Source of the DNA: Gracilaria domingensis
Taxonomy: Eukaryota; Rhodophyta; Florideophyceae; Gracilariales; Gracilariaceae
Reading direction: 5' to 3'
DNA length: 64,000 bases
NCBI GenBank assembly: GCA_022539475.1
Contig: VCMS01000168.1
Location: forward strand, 55,651 to 119,650
The notes beneath the pieces are model-generated. The model was not told where the DNA came from and did not search any database. It saw only the letters and a program-made list of their open reading frames with translations. The stretch's first letter is position 1. Every line of letters begins with the position of its first letter. Below, one piece after another: positions 61,370 to 64,000 of the stretch. The position numbers and the translations under genes were made by a program.

Positions 61370-64000
61370 TTAGTCAATATTATCGCTATCAGTGAACCAA
61401 GGAGGAAGCTCGCTAGCCCTCCTGGATATTCCTTTCCGAATGTTTTTGTCGGCGGCATTGTTCTTCAAACGAAGAGCATTATACACCTGCTTCCTCTTTT
61501 CCTTGGCTTTTTCCCTGGACTTCTTCATTCGTTTCCTAATTACCGGTGCGCTTCGCAATACTTGACCGTCAAACCGATAATCCGACCTTACAATCATTTC
61601 AACAAGTTTCGGCACTAAAGTAACGACATCAGCAACCGAAGAAGCGCTCAAAGACGACTTCCCAGTCCCTAGCTTTGCAAGCTCAGGGTCCTGGCCCTCT
61701 CCAATACCAATTGTAACAACACGTATTCCTAGCTTCTCCATTTCCATTTTCTCTTTGAAAGCAGACTTCAATCCTTGACCACCTGCACCACCTTTGGTCA
61801 ATTCTCCCGCATTTATCAAGACGACACGCCGGAGTCTTCGAGCGTTCAACAGTTGTGTCTGAATGTGCTTGTTCGCGGCCGGTGGTATTATTTCATACCT
61901 GGACCATTTCAAGGCCAGATGGGCTTCCCTACACATCCCATTCATTGCTGGTGGTACTTCTGTTGCTTGCACAGTTGATGGCTCTTCGATGTCACCCTCA
62001 CTTATTGTATGAATATCGTTGTTCTTTTCAGGATCATTAACCAAGCTGTCCACCTTTCTCAACGCATTTCCCCACATTTTATCTCCGACTTCGTATATAT
62101 ACATGTCGTTAGTGTCCCATTTATTTGCATCGCCTTGGAATGAACTCAGAATTCGTCTCCTAACGGCATCGAGATCCCTGTCGAGCTCAGAAACAACCAC
62201 GGAGTCATACGCATACTCCAAAAATCCAACCCGAGATCCGTCGTGAACTTGCTTTTGTACATTGTCAATCACACCTCCAGGAGTAGAAAGGATCTCCTTC
62301 AGTCTACGATAATCTCTCCACGAGAGGGCACCTGATGAGTCGAAAACGAACAAAAGATCCAGTCTCGGCTTCTCCGCCACGGCAGCTCCCCTTTTCCCTT
62401 GCTGTGGGAGTTCAGCCCCTAGTTCCGAGTTTGATCGCTCTTGGGATGAAGATGATGCTCCTAGAGACGGGAAGGAAGGGGGGTCAGAAGAGTGGGCTGA
62501 CGTTGAGGAAGTAGCGTCTGATCCCGTAGAATCAGGAGACAACTGACTCAACGCCAAACACATCCCAGGGACAGCTAGCCTGGTTATCACTTGAGGAGGA
62601 CGCACACGTGCCGCACCAGGCCTCATAAGGCCAGCAAACTGTCCCCCTACCGCGGCAGCAGCTTCCTGCCCCATTTCCACTACTGAGTCCGACAGTTCGG
62701 ATGCACTTCGCCACACTTGGGCCCATGGTGAGTCGTCATCATCATCATCATCTGACTCAAAGCTTATCCTGCTCGACATCAGAATACCTTCATGGTTCGA
62801 ACTCTCTGAAGGCGATGAGACCGGGGCTTTTCCAAAGTCCGGAAATACTGCACAAGATCTGTAAACCACGACGCCAACAACTAGAACGACAACAAGAGAA
62901 CCTACTGCTATGCCGCTCATACCACCAATGCCTCCAGGAAAAGATCCTCCACCTCTGGAGCTATCCCGACCTGAGTCGGCGTTACCACTGTCACTCCCTA
63001 TAACGGGAGATATGAAACGTGGAGAACTACCATCATCGTTGCCTGATTCGCCAGCGGGATCAACCCCAAGTGCAGTTCCATTAGGCGAAGGACTCACTGA
63101 TGGTACCCATGGTTCAAGGCTCACCAGAGACATAGTCGGTGACTCTTCTTCGACAGGTGGGCTTTGTCGCACTATCGGGGATGGCAATACACTTGGACTC
63201 AAAACAACTGTCGAAGAGGTTTCGTCCACACTTGTCGCAGGATTGGACCCCGAAAGTTGTTCTGAATCAACACCTTCACTAGGTGACAATAGAACTGGCT
63301 CAACCCCGTCCAAACTTGGACTAGGGAAAAAGATTCCCTCACAGCACTTGCACTCGGCGAAGCAAAGTTATCCACCTCCGAAGCGGTGAAAGACGGAGAG
63401 GTCGGGGGCAAAGAGGGTCCTGATGCACTGACTGACATCAAGTTTGGACTCGGTGACATATCTGGGCCTGCTACTGCACTATTGCTTGGTTCCAGAGTGA
63501 CACTAGGAACCACTCCAGATGCACTTGACAGAGCTAAGCTCGGGGACAAACTTATTGCTCCCGTTATGCTTCCAAACGAAGGTGATCCACTACTAAAACT
63601 TGTCGATTCGGACAAACTGGGAGAAAACGGGAACCCCTGAAACAATTCCAGGAGATGAAGATGGCAACAGCACATCATCCGAAAACGAACTGCTCGGCGA
63701 CACAAATGAACCTGAAAGAGTAGGGACATCAAACTCACTGAAGCCACAGGACTCAGGCCGACACTGCCAATGGGTTCCATAGTTGGGCTCGCTAGCCGAC
63801 TTCTTTCCCGCTTGCAGCGGAGAACAGCTTGCAAAGACACTTAGTTCCGCCGTAACGATTCCTATGCGAGAGATATGACCAAACTGCCAGAAATACGACG
63901 AAGCTTGGAGAAAGAGAACCAGAGACTGCAGCAAAACACCAAGAGCGACGCTCTCACTGACGAAATCCCCGGGCTCGACCCTGAAAACAATACTTCGGTT
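61370..64000 (-). CDS. Membrane protein with von Willebrand factor A domain, partial
   Basis: The reading frame is open at the window edge, so the N-terminus is missing. From 64000 down: a hydrophobic stretch (SVALGVLLQSLVLFLQA), a Cys-containing part, then a Ser/Pro-rich repeat region with many SPS units. One transmembrane helix follows (GIAVGSLVVVLVVGVVVY, about 62,880). The C-terminal half has a vWA fold starting LLFVFDSSGALSWRDYRRL, with a DxSxA version of the metal site, and VVTIGIGEGQDPELAKL near the end. The tail is Lys/Arg-rich (RKRMKKSREKAKEKRKQ). The reading frame changes twice, near 63,640 and 63,330, so the annotation is not one uninterrupted ORF; 61370-63313 is a clean stretch. 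A cell-surface or secretory adhesion-type protein is inferred. Confidence 0.65.

Noticed and set aside
1-64000. CRISPR array, tRNA or rRNA genes
   Set aside because: No regularly spaced identical repeats, no convincing cloverleaf with matching arms, and no rRNA blocks noticed by eye.

Overview
The window is nuclear DNA of a eukaryote. Conserved eukaryotic genes are present: RAB1-type GTPase, HUS1, SKP1, enolase, an SLC17 transporter and an ATP-grasp ligase. Some have short GT-AG introns, others are intron-free. The gene set is algal in flavour (a plant/algal ketopantoate-reductase-like family, a bacterial-type 8-oxoguanine deaminase). I favour a red alga, but this is inference from style, not a diagnostic marker.

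Layout. About 1-13,200 looks like one large DDE transposon with epigenetic cargo. It has a Plavaka/CACTA-like transposase (frameshifted) convergent with a repeat/coiled-coil protein. A beta-class DNA methyltransferase is followed, after one in-frame stop, by a SET-domain protein. Divergent from these, a ParB-like protein is followed, after one in-frame stop, by a 2-oxoglutarate/Fe(II) dioxygenase. The two divergent units share a promoter region built as a large inverted repeat around G-rich hairpins. About 13,450-16,530 holds three decaying or divergent metabolic genes: a trehalose-phosphatase-like HAD protein without its nucleophile, a ketopantoate-reductase-like protein with a broken N-terminus, and a ribulose-phosphate 3-epimerase with three in-frame stops. 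About 16,615-18,100 has tandem repeats and a purine-skewed coiled-coil gene. 18,572-30,869 is a degenerate Ty3/gypsy chromovirus in minus orientation with both LTRs and an antisense ORF. 32,771-34,387 is a very GC-rich 8-oxoguanine deaminase. 35,099-39,066 is an apparently intact two-ORF non-LTR retrotransposon ending 80 bp before the enolase start codon. 40,472-45,191 is gene-poor with repeats. 45,192-50,867 is a compact host cluster: RAB1, HUS1, SKP1 and an SLC17 transporter. 51,150-55,620 is AT-rich DNA, a minisatellite, a truncated LTR element, a duplicated unit and perfect hairpins. 55,621-58,030 is a second, truncated transposase copy. 59,080-59,589 is a second copy of the G-rich hairpin family, directly in front of an ATP-grasp (carnosine-synthase-like) gene. 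A membrane vWA protein runs off the right edge.

The main discovery candidate is the transposon with its writer (DNA methyltransferase, SET), possible eraser or hypermodifier (2OG dioxygenase) and ParB-like modules. It resembles in logic the fungal KDZ transposons that carry TET/JBP enzymes, but has a different enzyme set. The second theme is that several ORFs in the window are cut by single in-frame stops with no frameshift.
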